The notes under the pieces: generated by a model
What the model was told of the DNA's origin: nothing
Seen by the model: only the letters and a program-made list of their open reading frames with translations
Databases searched by the model: none
DNA from: Globomyces pollinis-pini
Taxonomy: Eukaryota; Chytridiomycota; Chytridiomycetes; Rhizophydiales; Globomycetaceae
Length of the DNA: 64,000 nucleotides
Direction: 5' to 3'
Assembly: GCA_025399215.1 (NCBI GenBank)
Contig: MU621090.1
Coordinates: 143,728 to 207,727 of the forward strand
Shown here: positions 50,276 to 62,935 of the stretch, piece by piece
How the letters are laid out: each line of letters begins with the position of its first letter
How positions within the stretch are numbered: position 1 is the stretch's first letter
Translations under genes and position numbers: made by a program

Positions 50276-53200
50276 ATGGGCAAAAAGGAAACAAAACAGA
50301 GGGTGAAAGGAAATTTAACTCCTGCGACTTCTAGTAGAGCATCAGATATGCTCGCAACTAGTTTTGGTCCAGCATTAGCATTTGGATTACAATCCCAAGC
50401 TCAAACCAACCCTAACACTTGGGAGACAGACCTGGATTCTAATTTGGTAGTGATTTTGAAGAAACTCAGTAAGAGAGACCCGAATACCATCACGAAAGCA
50501 TTGGTGGATTTATTAGCTTACTGTGAAAACAACACTATTGTGCAACTTGTAGAAATTTGGCCTTCATTTTACAACGATTTATCTATTGATGCTGATAGAC
50601 GCATTAGAGAATTAACGGCAAATGTTCATTTGACTTTAGTTAAGTCATTTCGTAAACAATTTGCACCCGTTTTGAAATCGATTATTGGAAATTGGCTTAT
50701 CAATCAATTCGATCCAAGTAAAGATACGTGCTTAAAATCAAAACAAGCATTTGAGGTATTCTGTCATTTATTGATTTTAGATTGCCTTCTCAGACAAAAA
50801 AACACAAGCAATTGCATTTTGTCACTCAGAAATAATTGCACACATCAAGAATGTAATGTTGGTTCAATCACCGAAAACAATGTCAGATTTGCGTTTTACT
50901 TCGGTTGATACGGCAGTAGCAAAATTCAACCGACTAGTGTCATCTTGTTTTCAAGTACTATCTTTGCTTTTAGGTATGATAAATGCTTAATTTTTAGAGA
51001 GCTTTGATTCCAATCAAAGGCAAGCCCATATGAATACATATAGTGAAATTTTTACGTCGAAGAAATTTTGGGGATATTGTCATGGTGAATCTTCAGAAGT
51101 TAGAGTGGCTTCTTACAGATTTATAAAGGATTGTTGTGTGAATGCAAAAGGTTTCTTCAACAAAGACTCATAATGTAGACGTTATGGATTCTTCTCGTGA
51201 GTTAATAGCAACACAATTTCTGTCAAAGGCATTTAATGAAAAGGATGTATCATGCCATGCTGCCTTATGGGATTCCATTTTGCTTTTAACAAAACATGAA
51301 CCCAAGTTATGGACAATCGCCTCCACTAAGAAGCCAGTGGTGGCCAAATTATTCAACTTCTTGACCCATGGTGCATATGGATCTGTTAAAACATCGTATC
51401 CTTGTTTTCTTCCTTTAATCGGTCATCTTCCAATTGAGGTTTGTCGTATGATAAGCTAAAAATAGATACTGAATGCAAATTATGGCAGTTTTTATAAGGA
51501 TTTTTTTGAATCGTTTTGGAATGGTAGACACTTGATAGATCAATCAAATTCCAAGCTATTCGTTCTTTCATACTATGAATGCTGTCTCTTTTTCGTTAAA
51601 CGGTAATTCTTGATGTTTTTTATTTTCTATAGGCACCAATCTGTTGAACAGAGGCACCTGGAGCTGATCATATCTCATAGTTTAATCGTACCTTTAAATG
51701 CTGCATTTAATTCAGAACTGGTTCGGATTTTCTTGAATTCATCTATTAGTTCAAATTAGAATCAAATGATATTTTTCAACAGTCCATTTCCTTTATGGCT
51801 CAATCTTTATCAATTCATGATCTACCAACTGAACTACCTGGCGTTTTTGAGACAAGTATCTCCGAATTTTTATTAGAAACGATTTCGGTTGATAAAGCTC
51901 TCGCATCAGAATTAGCAATAGAGAGGATCAGTAAATGGCTCTCGGTGCTTTTGGAAACAACAACAGAAAGAAAACTAGAACAGTTGGATGTAGTGTGTTT
52001 TAGAATTAATCTGTAGACGATAACATCACATTTATTTGAGCTGCTGGCAAAGAAATGCTTAGACATATTAAGAATGGAGCAATCAGAAGTGGCTAAAAAT
52101 GGATGCTCCAATTTGCTAACGTCAATTATTGCAAATATGAAAGTTCGTGATAAGCAGGCCAATTTTGTTCTTGACATCGTTGATTATTTTAAGCAGGAAA
52201 AGATACAAAATACAAAATTAGTCGGTTGTTCTATAGAATTGATAATAGTCACTATATCTTTCTTGCAGTCTCCAAAATTTAGCTCCACTCATGAAGATTT
52301 GAAAGTATTATGGAGAACGGTAGTTGAAGATATGGCTTTAGCAAGTGACACTAATTTAGAAATATTAAATCAAATTGCCTCGTTGGTATTTTGAAACTCT
52401 ACTAATTCTATTAGGCTGTGAAATACTCTATTTCGTCCGCGTTTAGGCCACCGTTAAAGTCTTTAGACTCATTGATTATGTCAAACGTTTCTAGTATGGA
52501 ACTACATGAAGACGAAACTTTTATTCAATTAATTGGGAATTCATTATCCTTAACTACAGGTAATCTACATTTCAATTTTTCATTGTTAAGATTCTTTATT
52601 GTTATCTCTGACAACTGCAAATGAATTGTTTGAAAAATTGATCGGTGATTTATGCACTTCAACATCAGCTTTTCTTTGTTTTTCTGAACGCACCACCCGA
52701 ACAATGTCTACTGAGTTATTAAAATCTACAATATTTGTTTTGAAAGCGCTTCGAACCAGTCTAACAAACTCTAACTCAATGAACCTTGATCATTTAAGGC
52801 TGATAAAGGTCTTTAACCTTGTTAATCAATTGAGTGTATGTAACCCACTTACAGTATGCAAGATTGTTTTCGAATCAACTATTGACGAACATTATCAACA
52901 AACTTATCAAGAAATTATGGATTTGGCGAATGATTGTAGAGATATGATTCAATCATTATTTACAGGGAGAGATGGTATCAATATATATGAGCTGCTGGAA
53001 CATTGGAATGCAAATCTAATCAATTTGGATTATTGTGCAAGGTTTTTTTATTTCAAGTTGATGTATCTAGTCCAATTGACCTTTTAACTCAATTAAAACA
53101 AATTTTGTCTCTTACAGATTTCAGCATCTCAGAAAAGTATTTAGAGTTAATAATTCATAATGCGGAATGGTGGGAATCTGAAAGTCGTAGATTTTCAAAT

Positions 53201-55678
53201 TTGAACTCCTTCTGTTCCGAGCTTCTCCATCCTATTTTGGCCTGGTCAGGGAAAGAGACTGATTCAAAGGAGAATATTGTATATGATCATGATGGCCTAT
53301 CACTTTACGCCCGACAAGTACTTCTAGTAATAGCATTATTGAAAGACCCAACTCTTGTATCCATTTTAACCAAATGTGAGTGGGTTTACATCCAACTGGA
53401 ACGATTTTTGATTACATGCCAACAGTGCACGGATAAGCCGAAGCAACCGTACCATAAAGAATCACCTCTTGAATTGAAATACTTGTTGAATGATGTACGG
53501 TTGATCATTGATCAACATGTTCAAGACAGTTCAAAACTAGATGTCACAAATAGCATGCAATTGGTTTTAAAAGGGAAAAAGTTACCAAAACAACATCTAA
53601 TTACAGATGCTTTCGAAATTTGTTACCAAACACCAGTTGATAACAGCAAAGAGAAGTCAGTCAATTGCCAAATATTCAAAAACTTGTTGGGTAGTTACTT
53701 TAAATCTCACAATGATGTGTCTATCGTTGACATCATCGAGTTGGTGAAATCTTTGGTGAAATCTGGAGATTACATTTCTGCATCTGGACTGCTAGTTACC
53801 AGTATACCTCATGTAGAGCAGATCAATCCATTGGCGGAAATTGTAGCGTTTTTGATTGACGATGTGAAAAAATGTGCGAGAAATGTGGATCCCACAGCTC
53901 ATCCTCTGATATTGTTGAGCGAAACAATTAGCAGTGTGGAACTTGAAGAATCCATATTTACAATGGATATGAGGAGTAGATTCACCCGATGGGTACGAAT
54001 TAATTATGACGCAAGGGTTTCAGAAGGCATTGACAATCTTGGCTTGTCCACAATGGAGGAAACTTTGTTTGATGGTCACGTTGCAAATATTCTAGCCCGT
54101 TTGATGTCTGAATTGGTAGCCGAATCTGTCGACCTTGGACTAAACATGAACCGGTTCATTGTGGATTTAGTTCAGTTTTGGGTTTCAGAGGTCGAACAAT
54201 CAGTATTAAATGACGCATCCTGCTGCAAATTGAACTACATCCTTAATCTTTGGACACAATTAAAGGAAGCGTCTGATGTTGATTCTGAAGCTTGGACAAC
54301 CGTTTTTGACGTCGAAGATGATATTGATGCAATAATATTGGAGATATTTTTAAGGCTTGATTATCAAGACCTTGAGAAATACTTTGGAGTTTCAGTTTTC
54401 TTTAATAACATCGGAGGCTATGTATCTGACATGGATGTCACTGATGAGCTGCGCACTGTTGTTGCTCATGAAAAAGATGTAAGTCTCTTTGAATCTCTGA
54501 TCGTAGTTGTACCAAATGATATATACTAGAAATGAAGCTGTGCAGAAATCGGCTTATGCATTACTCAATACTATTACTCAGCGGGTTGTTATAGAAAAAT
54601 CTTTGGCAGTTGAAATGAATTCAAATGAAAATAATACAAATTCAATATTATTGAACGAGTATCTGGTAAAGTCTTTAGATTTGGCCAAAGTTGATCCCAC
54701 AGTAATTTTATAAATCATCTCTAACTAGTAGTCACAAAAATCTCATGAACTATTTGGTTACCTACTCGCCTGGATGGTCTTGTTAGATCACTTTGTTGAT
54801 GCAACGTTTGAATTGAGAGTTAATTATACTATTCATCTTCGTACTTTGGACATCCTTTCAAGTTTCTTGGAGAAATTGTTTTCATTGCTGCATGTGGGTC
54901 AAAATGATGGAATCGATTTTGATTTATCGTTATGGCAAATCGATGAGTATCTGATGGAAGGCTTTGACTATGAATCCGATACTTGTATTCCTATACTCTG
55001 TGCACACGTATATTGGAGGACTTTAAAATCCATACCATCTTTAGTGAGATTATGGTTTACTGAATGTAAGAACCGACAGTTAAGTCTGGCGGTAGAAAGG
55101 TATTTTCAGCAGTTTTAATTTTTTTATAGCTTTACTGAAACATTTTACTCACCTCTAATAATCTCTTATGAGTGTGGATCGTTACAATCTCATGCTGATG
55201 ATGATATGAAGGTAAAGATCAATCCAAGCACCCATGAAATCACGGCATCCTACGTTGTTGAAGAAGCAGAGTTGGACATCAATATTAAACTTCCATCATG
55301 CTTTCCGTTGAAACTGGTGGAAATTAGTAGTGGATCTGGAGGTGGAAGGCAAGCGGGTATAAACGAATCCAGATGGAGATCTTGGTTGTTGAGTGTGTCT
55401 TCTATTATGGTGGGCCAGAATGGTTCAGTATCAGATGCTTTGCTCTTATTCAAGAAGAATGTATCACTTCATTTTGAAGGAATAGAAGATTGTGCTATAT
55501 GTAAGTTTATGTATTATTAATATGATTTAAAGGTTATTCTGTCATTAGTGTCGTTGACCGTTCGACACCTCAAAAGAAATGTAAAGTGTGTAAACACATA
55601 TTTCATGGTTCTTGTTTGTTCAAATGGTTTAAATCTTCTAATCAAAATACTTGCCCTCTTTGCAGACAGCCGTTTTAG
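50276..55678 (+). CDS. LTN1: Listerin, E3 ubiquitin ligase of ribosome quality control
   Basis: Ubiquitinates nascent chains stuck on 60S subunits. The N-terminus MGKKETKQRVKGNLTPATSS followed by SRASDMLATSFG and LVVILKKLSKRDPNTITKAL matches the listerin N-terminal block. Next is DADRRIRELTANVHLTLVKS, also conserved. A long HEAT-repeat middle spans many short introns. The C-terminus has the RWD-like segment (SYVVEEAELDINIKLPSCFP) and a RING: DCAIC, then KKCKVCKHIFHGSCLFKWF and NTCPLCRQPF at the stop. Domain order and the C-terminal RING identify LTN1. The start at 50276 follows CTTCAG, which may be the end of a 5'UTR intron. Confidence 0.93.
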
Positions 55679-55755
55679 TTTATCTAGTATTATAATATAT
55701 AGGAAGCTCATAAGACATACAAAGACAAAAAATCATGTTACAAATTTACACTTTA

Positions 55756-57155
55756 TTAAGCTTGTGCATCTCTCTCTTTCTGTTCTTCTAATGCCTTTGC
55801 AGCATCAATTTCCTTTTGTTTTTCTTTTAAAATCATTCTTGCTTGTTTTAATCCAGTGAGTTTCTTCCATACCCATCGGCGAAATTTGATCAAAATCCAT
55901 ACACCCATTATAGCAGCAGTTTGCATCAACATTAAAACCACAATTGCAGTGACCAACATCCAAAAATTTACACCAATACTGAATACATATTCAAATGCTT
56001 TTGATGGCCAATCCCATTTCCATACGTAATGAGTAATCCATACCCAAAATGGATAAGCAAGCAATATGATAAATGGTGGTATGCTGTGTGACTTTACAAT
56101 GTGATGTCTTGAGATCCACAATTCAAAAGTCATCAATGGGAATCCAACATTATATTTGATCACTGTCTGAACCAAAGTATATACAGATACAGTACCTAAA
56201 TCTTTAAAGTAGATATATGACCAGAACAAGACAAACATTAGAAACATGTAACTTGTTGAGCATAAGAACGACACTTCCATAAGAGGTAAATCAAAGCTTA
56301 AAGCTTTTCTAAACTTTTCTAGAACATGTGAAAAACTTCTTAACGATGATAACTATAAAGTCAATGAATATGAACTTGACTTACAAAGAAGTAAATGGTG
56401 GTGATAATCCAGCAATAGGCAATAAAGTCATTAAAATACAGTTTGCCACTATCATAGATAAACCAGATGTTTAATCCCAAGCTTAGCAAAAAACCCCAAA
56501 TGCGATGTCCAAATAAAAACTCTTTTGATACAAAGAACGATGTGGTATCTTCCTCGATAGGCAATTCAAATGGCTGGTTAGGATCTTCAGCAGTGCCTTG
56601 CTCATACTTCTTTAATGCCTCCAAATCGCGTTGTTTCTCATCTTGGATTTTTCGTCGTTCATCGTAATTTAGCATTGTCATACGTTTCTTTTCTTTCTCT
56701 TTTCGTTCAGATGTTTTCTCTTCACTTTCAATTGTGTCATTTGATTTACTGCTTGACCTTTTTCGCGAATGTGATAATTCGTACGGTTTTTGTAATTGAC
56801 TCTGACGTTTACAATCATCTTGTGCTTTAGGTAAAACGTACTTTGCAGGATCATAATCTGGGGGATTTTGAATTGATTTACGTTGTTTTCGATCAGGTTG
56901 TGGAGTCATTTTCTTTCCCAATGGGACATTATCATCCAATACTGGTTGAGTTGGCAACTTTGGCTGAGAAGTTCTAGTAACCCCTGATGGTCTAGGACTA
57001 GCAGATAGTTTTCGTACACGATTCGAATCGGAATTTCTTCTGGAATTTGATGGGGAATTGGACACGTGTAAATAACCATCCGAGATTTTGAACTCTTCTG
57101 ATACACCTTTACGCAATCTCTCCTGCGATTGAGACTTTTGAATTGGGATGCTCAT
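55756..57155 (-). CDS. Multi-pass membrane protein, FAR-17a/AIG1-like (tentative)
   Basis: The N-terminal half (about 210 residues) is basic, Ser-rich and disordered, from MSIPIQKSQSQERL through RKRSSSKSND to KEKKRMTMLNYDERRKIQDE. After that come five or six membrane helices, including WGFLLSLGLNIWFIY, FIAYCWIITTIYFF and MLVTAIVVLMLMQTAAIM. The stretch FPLMTFELWISRHHI, then YPFWVWITHYVWKWDWP, recalls the androgen-induced FAR-17a/AIG1 fold of lipid hydrolases, but the similarity is weak and judged by eye. The C-terminus is a charged helix (LKEKQKEIDAAKALEEQ). One intron near 56282-56385 joins the two coding exons. I chose the ATG at 57155 over 57212 because the latter adds a hydrophobic leader unlike the rest. 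Confidence 0.55.
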
Positions 57156-57399
57156 TTTAAGAAATAAAAGAAAGTGATCTTTGAAAGTCAACAACGTTTG
57201 GTAAACAAACAAACATGCACGTATTTATACCAACAAAAAATTCATAGACAATCTCTCGCTATTTCCAATAGTTTATTTCAAATTGAACACTGGAGAACTC
57301 AGTAAAAAATATACACGTCAAGAGTTTAGGATATTTAAGTACAACTGACCAACCGTTTTTCTTTCCAATCCAATTTAAATCACATCCAAATTCAATTGT

Positions 57400-58802
57400 T
57401 TGATGATCAATAGATTCAGTCGATTCCAGGTTCAAAGTGTTTGGAAGTCCAAGTTCAACGGTTCAAGATATAATTCAATCTCTTCCAATGAAAGTTTTGA
57501 AAACCTAGGAATTCATAAAAGTTTACAATTAAATCTAAAGGAAAAGTTTGGAATCAGTTCACCAACATTCGGTCAATCTAAAATATTTCCTCTTCTTCTC
57601 GCTAACAAAAACATTCTATTCAAAGATTGTACTGGAAGTGGAAAGACTTTTGGACTAGCACTGCTTACATTGTCAAAAACCTTTGATAAATTCCAGGCAA
57701 ATGCAAATAATCTTGAACAGAAAAACTTGGAGACAATATTTTTAGTATCAAGTCGGTTTGTAAAGGGACTTAACTGAACGTTAGTGATTTAGCAATTCAA
57801 GTATACCAATGGATGAAAGATTTAAGTCTAGATTCTGAATCGAAATCAATCAGATATTTTATATCGGGCAGAAAATCTGAGATCACAATCAATCCAACTG
57901 ATTTTTTGAATACACAGATTCTTATCGTAACGCCGATTGCATTAATGACATTATTGGATTTAAATGTATTAAACTTATCAAATCTGCAATTACTTATTAT
58001 TGATGAAGTGGATAGACTATTTACAAAAGAGAAGAAATCTGGAGTACGTTCCATTGGTGAAAGGTTACTAAAGCGAATAATGTATGAAAAAAGGACACAA
58101 CAAGATTTGGTCCATGAAGATAATTCCTCGAATTCCATGATTATCCCTCTGCAAACTGTATTTTCATCAGCTACAATCAATCAAAAAGTTGTAAAGAAGT
58201 TGGAAACGGTTATTAGTGATTTAATAGTGATGGATTTTAATGAATTGGAACCACTATCTTCAACAATCGAGCATCAGTGTTATTATATTGATCATGATGG
58301 TGAATTATGTTCAGTTTCTCAAGAAGCTGAACAATCAAACCAATCCAGTGTCATTAAAGCTAAACCAGTAGAGTATGCTTTTGCAGATGATGATGATAAA
58401 GTTTTGAAAGGATTAAGTACCATTATTCAAAACGAAAACATCAGGAAGGCACTTCTATTCACCACAAGCTCAGTATCCTTAAAATCAATGATAAAAAGAA
58501 TTGAATCTCTAGGTTTGAAAGCTGATAAACTCATCAATTTACAAAATTATGATAATCCAAAACAATTTGAATGGGGGGATGTAAATTTGATATGTGCAAC
58601 AGAATACGAATGTAGAGGTTTAGATTTACCTGACTGCACACATGTGTTTATACTGGGCCTTTTGGCCACAGACGCATATGTGCATGTGAGTGGTCGTGTG
58701 GGACGAGCGGGCAAGAAAGGTGTCTGTATTAGCTTGCTTGGTGGAAAGAGATATGTAAAACCGTATTTAACAATGTCAAAAATTTTGAATATAAAACTTT
58801 GA
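57400..58802 (+). CDS. DEAD-box RNA helicase, probably mitochondrial
   Basis: ATP-dependent RNA helicase. The N-terminus MMINRFSRFQVQSVWKSKFN is basic and lacks acidic residues, suiting mitochondrial import. Motifs in order: Q-like FGISSPTFGQSK, I in CTGSGKTFGLAL, Ia SSRDLAIQVYQW (rebuilt across a 29-nt intron), II as DEVD in LLIIDEVDRLF, III in FSSATINQ, IV-V region NLICATEYECRGLDLPD and VI HVSGRVGRAG. The length is about 455 residues. The DEVD variant and the presequence resemble mitochondrial DEAD-box proteins such as Mrh4, which acts in mitoribosome assembly, but I cannot confirm orthology. It converges on the ING gene with 31 nt between stops. Confidence 0.85.
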
Positions 58803-58833
58803 TAATTAATTCATTTAAAAGAACGGAATGTAT

Positions 58834-59838
58834 TTAATTTTTCATTAAAGCTGTACAATCTTGGCAAAACCATTTCCCCTTAACTGGGCCTGTAAGACCC
58901 ACACATGCGTAATGAAACCATTCTCGGGTACATTCATCATTGTCACATGCAATCATTTCACCAAATGATACTTGATTACAAATACAGTAGGTTGGTTCAT
59001 TAGGGTCTATGTCCAAATCTTCCGCTACAGGTGGTACAATAGAAGGTACAGTGACAACCGGCTCTGGAAGATCTTGTTCTTTTGGAGTCGAAATATCTTT
59101 ACTCTCACTGGAATGTTAAAAAAAAGTGGGTATTACGGTTTACGGCTGGATGAAGTTCTGGTTATTGGTGCAGATCTTCGGCTCGGTAAATCCTTGGTTG
59201 CAGAAGCACTTGGAGACATCGGTGGAGGTGAATCTCTAACAAGTTCTTCGACTTTGCGTTCTATAATAAAAATACAATTTCAATACTTTTTGGTGTATCT
59301 ATAGCAATTAATAAATTATATAACATTTTACCACCACTTCGCTTTGGTCTACTTTGGTTTGACACAGGGTTGTCAAAATTGAATTTTGGTTCCTGTGGTT
59401 TGGAGGGCATTAGTTTTGGGCCAGTAATCTGCTCTTCCTCAAACTTCATCAAGTCATCATCAAGTCTTCGAATATGTCGTTCCACCTGTTGTTAATTCAA
59501 AAAATCGAACCATATCATATGTTTGAGTTGCAAGAGTCACTTTATCTTGTCCATGTTTGATCAATTTTTTGAAAGAATCCACTAATCTTAGCATTTCTTT
59601 GTTTCTTTCATCATCATCCAAGTTTTGTATATTTTGTAAAAAATTCGGTGTTTCTGTAGTAGTTTGTGTCAAGAGTTCTACATCTAATCAGTTAAATATT
59701 GAATACCATGAGATTCTCCATCTAATTCCTTCAACTAGAGTGAGATGAAATTAATTGTTTGAATAGTACTTGAGTAAGGTATCTGGTTAACTCCAACGGT
59801 AGAGATTCAAATGCTGGATCATTAGATTTACGACACAT
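58834..59838 (-). CDS. ING-family protein with C-terminal PHD finger
   Basis: Chromatin-complex subunit reading H3K4me3. The N-terminal ING helices read [14 protein letters not shown], then LKELDGESH, rebuilt over a 35-nt and a 23-nt intron (59684-59706), then [17 protein letters not shown] and [20 protein letters not shown] linker rich in Pro, Lys and Ser follows. The PHD finger has the full zinc set: [42 protein letters not shown]. The aromatic cage start Y and the [10 protein letters not shown] block are typical of ING. Fungal ING proteins serve in NuA4, NuA3 or Rpd3 complexes; which one is not resolvable here. The start [12 protein letters not shown] is at 59838. Confidence 0.9.
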
Positions 59839-60228
59839 TACTATCCAAATAATCCTAAGTTATTAATTGATCAGTAGTTTACTTCTAGATATGCTAACGA
59901 AGCACTAGACATTTTTAACAGGACTTGACTTTAAAAAATGGAAAATCAAATTCAACACTATTGAACTGAATGAACCAGTACTTTCACATATACATCAAGT
60001 TATTGAAGCTGTTAGTAGTTTGCTATAAAATGGTTTAATGACAATTCCAGTTGCATTCAATAACTAAAATATCGTCCATCAAGCACCCATTTGTACTTTT
60101 ATACGGCACTATGTTAGTCTTATTAAAGTTGAATCAAGTTACGATGATATTCAAAACAAATCTGGCAATTCATTGTTATATTTTTTTTTTTTTGAATCCG
60201 AGTTTAATTTTGTACAATACTAAGGAAC
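59839..60228. other. Divergent intergenic region with an unexplained open stretch
   Basis: 390 nt between ING and the small lysine-rich gene. At 59914-60020 the plus strand reads LDFKKWKIKFNTIELNEP, followed by LSHIHQVIEAVSSLL and a stop. It is protein-like but has no start codon or convincing upstream splice. A run of 15 T (about 60180-60193) lies just before the next gene. The open stretch may be a terminal exon of a small gene whose first exon overlaps the ING start, or chance. Confidence 0.35.
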
Positions 60229-60682
60229 ATGGAGGAAACGATAGTGAAGAAAGCAAAGGAAGAAAGGGTAGCAAAGAAAGTAAAGACCCCAAAGGAAAAG
60301 AAAGGGAAAGTATTCCTTGAACAAGTAATTAGATTCATTCTGACCTTTACAGAATCAAATGCTGGACTTGATTAATACAATCAACAATAAGAATGATGTA
60401 ATAATAGAAAAGAAGGTCAATCGATTAAAACAGAACCAAAAGTTAGACTGGGAAAGAACAAAACAGAAGAAACTACAAACAAAACAAAAGAAATTGAGTC
60501 TGGTAATCATTCATTTTGATAACGTTACAATAGGATTTGAAGAAGAAAACTATTCTTGAGGAAAAGATTCAGAGGAAAGAAGAGAAGAAATTGGTGAAGG
60601 TAATGTCATTGAGTTGTGAACAACCATTTAGGCAACGGATACACCTACAGAGAAACGTAAATCTGTTCGATTTGCAGAATAG
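60229..60682 (+). CDS. Small lysine-rich coiled-coil protein ending in KSVRFAE
   Basis: Four exons with introns 60325-60352 (28 nt), 60503-60533 (31 nt) and 60600-60631 (32 nt) give about 120 residues. The sequence starts MEETIVKKAKEERVAKKVKT and is strongly basic, with helical Lys/Glu/Gln runs (KLQTKQKKLSL, EEKIQRKEEKKLVK). It ends TPTEKRKSVRFAE. Composition and the basic helices suggest a nucleolar or ribosome-assembly factor; KSVRF also fits the RVxF docking pattern for protein phosphatase 1. Both are inference and I do not recognise the family. All splice sites are GT-AG and keep one frame. Confidence 0.6.
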
Positions 60683-60908
60683 TATAATTGTATCTGTATT
60701 TCTAAAGATTTCTAAATATCCGAATAAAACAAATATCATCCATCTCGTATGTACCTATAGTTCACACTTGAGTTCTACACGTTAGTTGACCATGATTTAG
60801 ATTCAATGGAGTAATAATTGGACAACTCTTTCTTTGGGTTGACAATCATGTGAGTTTGTGTAACACACTTAAGACTGCTTTTAGCAATGGGATTTCCTTT
60901 ACTTCATA

Positions 60909-61931
60909 ATGTTGCAAAGTTTACTGTCCTTCTTCCAAGCCAAAAGACCTCATGCAGATTTACCACAAATCACTTACAAAAGTATCAACGTCAATGGTGA
61001 CTTTAAAAATCTGGATTTAAAATCAAAGGGTGCAATTGTAAGTTTATCTTGGACTCATTTCTTGTAGAATTGTGATTACAATGTTCATTATAATCCTAAT
61101 ATTTCAAACCCAAATGTTTACTTTTCAATTCATGGTAACGACAAATCAAAAGCTACTCATATCCGATCAATGGAGGCAGATACAAATAATGATATTCTAT
61201 CTATTTTAGTTGTATCAGATGAGAAAGTGTACTCTTGGGAATTACCTGAAGTTAATGTCTCCATCACCCTTCCAGATAAAAAGATTGAAACTCTCAATCA
61301 TGAATCAACTATTGGCTCTCTATTTTTTAGTGGATTAAAGCATCGTCCATTTAATGAATTTAGGTCCATCAGTGTTGTTGGTGATTGTGTACTGAAAGAT
61401 TTGTCTGTTGAGAACGATACTACAATTGAAACCACCACAGGTTCAATCTCAATTGAAAATCTTGACTCAAGAAATTTACGAATTAATGCAACAGTCGGTA
61501 GCGTCAAGGTGAATGCATCAATGATCAAAGATTTTTGTGCAATCAATACTATCACTGGTAGCAGCAAACTAGTTGATGTGGCAGCTAAGAATATACTTCT
61601 AAGTGCTACTACTGGTTCAATCCGTGCCAAATTAAACAATGTACAAACTTTGGATTGTTCAACCACGATGGGTAGTATCCATACCGATTTGTTCATTGCA
61701 GATACAAACAATGCTCAAATAAAATTACAGTCCACCACTGGTTCAATCTCATCAGAACTAACTGGCTTCAGTGGAAAATTTGATACACGCACATCATTTG
61801 GATCATCTACTATTTATGGTGCTGATACTATATCAACTGAAAAGAACAATACTTTTGGTAAGATTGGTCGTAGTGGTGGTATTTTGACTGCATTGGTCAG
61901 TACTGGGTCTCTCAAGTTGAAGTTTAATTAG
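60909..61931 (+). CDS. DUF4097-like beta-repeat protein
   Basis: About 330 residues. Exon 1 starts MLQSLLSFFQAKRPHADLPQ and joins through a 30-nt intron (61038-61067) to NCDYNVHYNPNISNPNVYF. The C-terminal 200 residues consist of short repeats with a T-T/M-G-S-I core: ETTTGSISIENL, ATVGSVKVNA, TITGSSKLVDV, ATTGSIRAKL, STMGSIHTDL, STTGSISSEL. This pattern is that of the DUF4097 / adhesin-head beta-solenoid repeats best known in bacteria. There is no signal peptide or membrane helix beyond the weak N-terminal LLSFF. Function is unknown. The gene has a proper spliceosomal intron, so it is resident in the genome. Confidence 0.7.
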
Positions 61932-62038
61932 AAGAAATCAAAATAAAATAAAAGCAAAAGTGATTCTCAAATCTTTTTTACCACTGATTGTATTATGGTT
62001 ACTGAACTTCATAGTTGTCCTAAAATTTTCACTCGGAC

Positions 62039-62935
62039 ATGTCAAGACGGAAACAACCTTGGAAAGGGACAACCGCAAACCAAGTAATTCTTATCAATGC
62101 TTGCTTGAAACACTTCCCTTGGAATAAGATGCATGGAGAGATAGGTAAGGCATGGGAAAATGTAGTTCATGATGTCAACATTGAGTCTGACCCACACATT
62201 ACAGTACTCTGTGCAAAAACTCAAATAGACAAGTTATTAGGAGAATATGAGCAATTCCAACAAAAGTCTTCAAATAATCAACCCTTTACTGCATCGATTG
62301 AACGACCAATTTATGGACATTTAAAACCACTTTATGATCATTATAAACTTCAAAAAGATTCAAAAGGGTCCAAGCGATTGATAAATGAACAAGAGAAAGT
62401 CAATTCAACTCAATTAATTTGTGTTGATGAAGAAATAATGAGACAATCATTGAAAAGGGTTTATGATTGGAATCCTTTATCAGATTCAAGTTCAGATAGC
62501 GACCTGGATACATTTTTTAGAGTTTCATCAAGTAAAAAACGCAAAGGTTTAGATAGGATCGAATCAATGGAATATCCAATTAAAAACTCGGGAACATATG
62601 CACAACAATATCTTGCCATTCAACGATCCAACCTGGAAAGACAAGAAAGAATGGATCAATGGCAAAAGGAAATGTCTGAGAAAGAAATGCTGATCAAGCA
62701 GAAGGATGCTCAATGTAGACAATTGGAAGTGCAAAACTTGGAATTGATCACAAAACTTTTATTAGAACTCTTAAAAAAACTAGAAAATAACAATCAATGG
62801 GAAAAGGAAAGGGCTGAGAAGGAATTGAAAATCAGAGAGATGGAATCTCGTTCTAGATTAATGCAAAGTCAAAACACACAACGAGCAATTGATGTATTAC
62901 TAGAAATATTAAGATCCAGACATAGTAATAAATAG
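62039..62935 (+). CDS. Myb/SANT-like DNA-binding protein with coiled coil
   Basis: A single exon of 298 residues. The N-terminal 70 residues look like a Myb/SANT- or trihelix-type domain: VILINACLKHFPWNKMHGEI, KAWENVVHDVN and the helix CAKTQIDKLLGEYEQFQ. A linker carries SDSSSDSDLDTFF and a basic SSSKKRKG that could be a nuclear signal. The C-terminal 120 residues form a long charged coiled coil (RMDQWQKEMSEKEMLIKQKD, LLLELLKKLENNNQWEKE). Domains of this kind occur in transposon-derived transcription regulators of plants and fungi. No transposase or terminal repeats accompany it. The role is inferred from the fold only. Confidence 0.55.
   Translation: MSRRKQPWKGTTANQVILINACLKHFPWNKMHGEIGKAWENVVHDVNIESDPHITVLCAKTQIDKLLGEYEQFQQKSSNNQPFTASIERPIYGHLKPLYDHYKLQKDSKGSKRLINEQEKVNSTQLICVDEEIMRQSLKRVYDWNPLSDSSSDSDLDTFFRVSSSKKRKGLDRIESMEYPIKNSGTYAQQYLAIQRSNLERQERMDQWQKEMSEKEMLIKQKDAQCRQLEVQNLELITKLLLELLKKLENNNQWEKERAEKELKIREMESRSRLMQSQNTQRAIDVLLEILRSRHSNK

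Noticed and set aside
60051..60320. Plus-strand frame spanning the poly-T run
   Set aside because: Overlaps the small lysine-rich gene in another frame and its sequence across the T run is low-complexity Phe.
62039..62935. Myb/SANT-like gene as part of a Harbinger-type transposon
   Set aside because: No transposase partner, target-site duplication or terminal inverted repeat found nearby.
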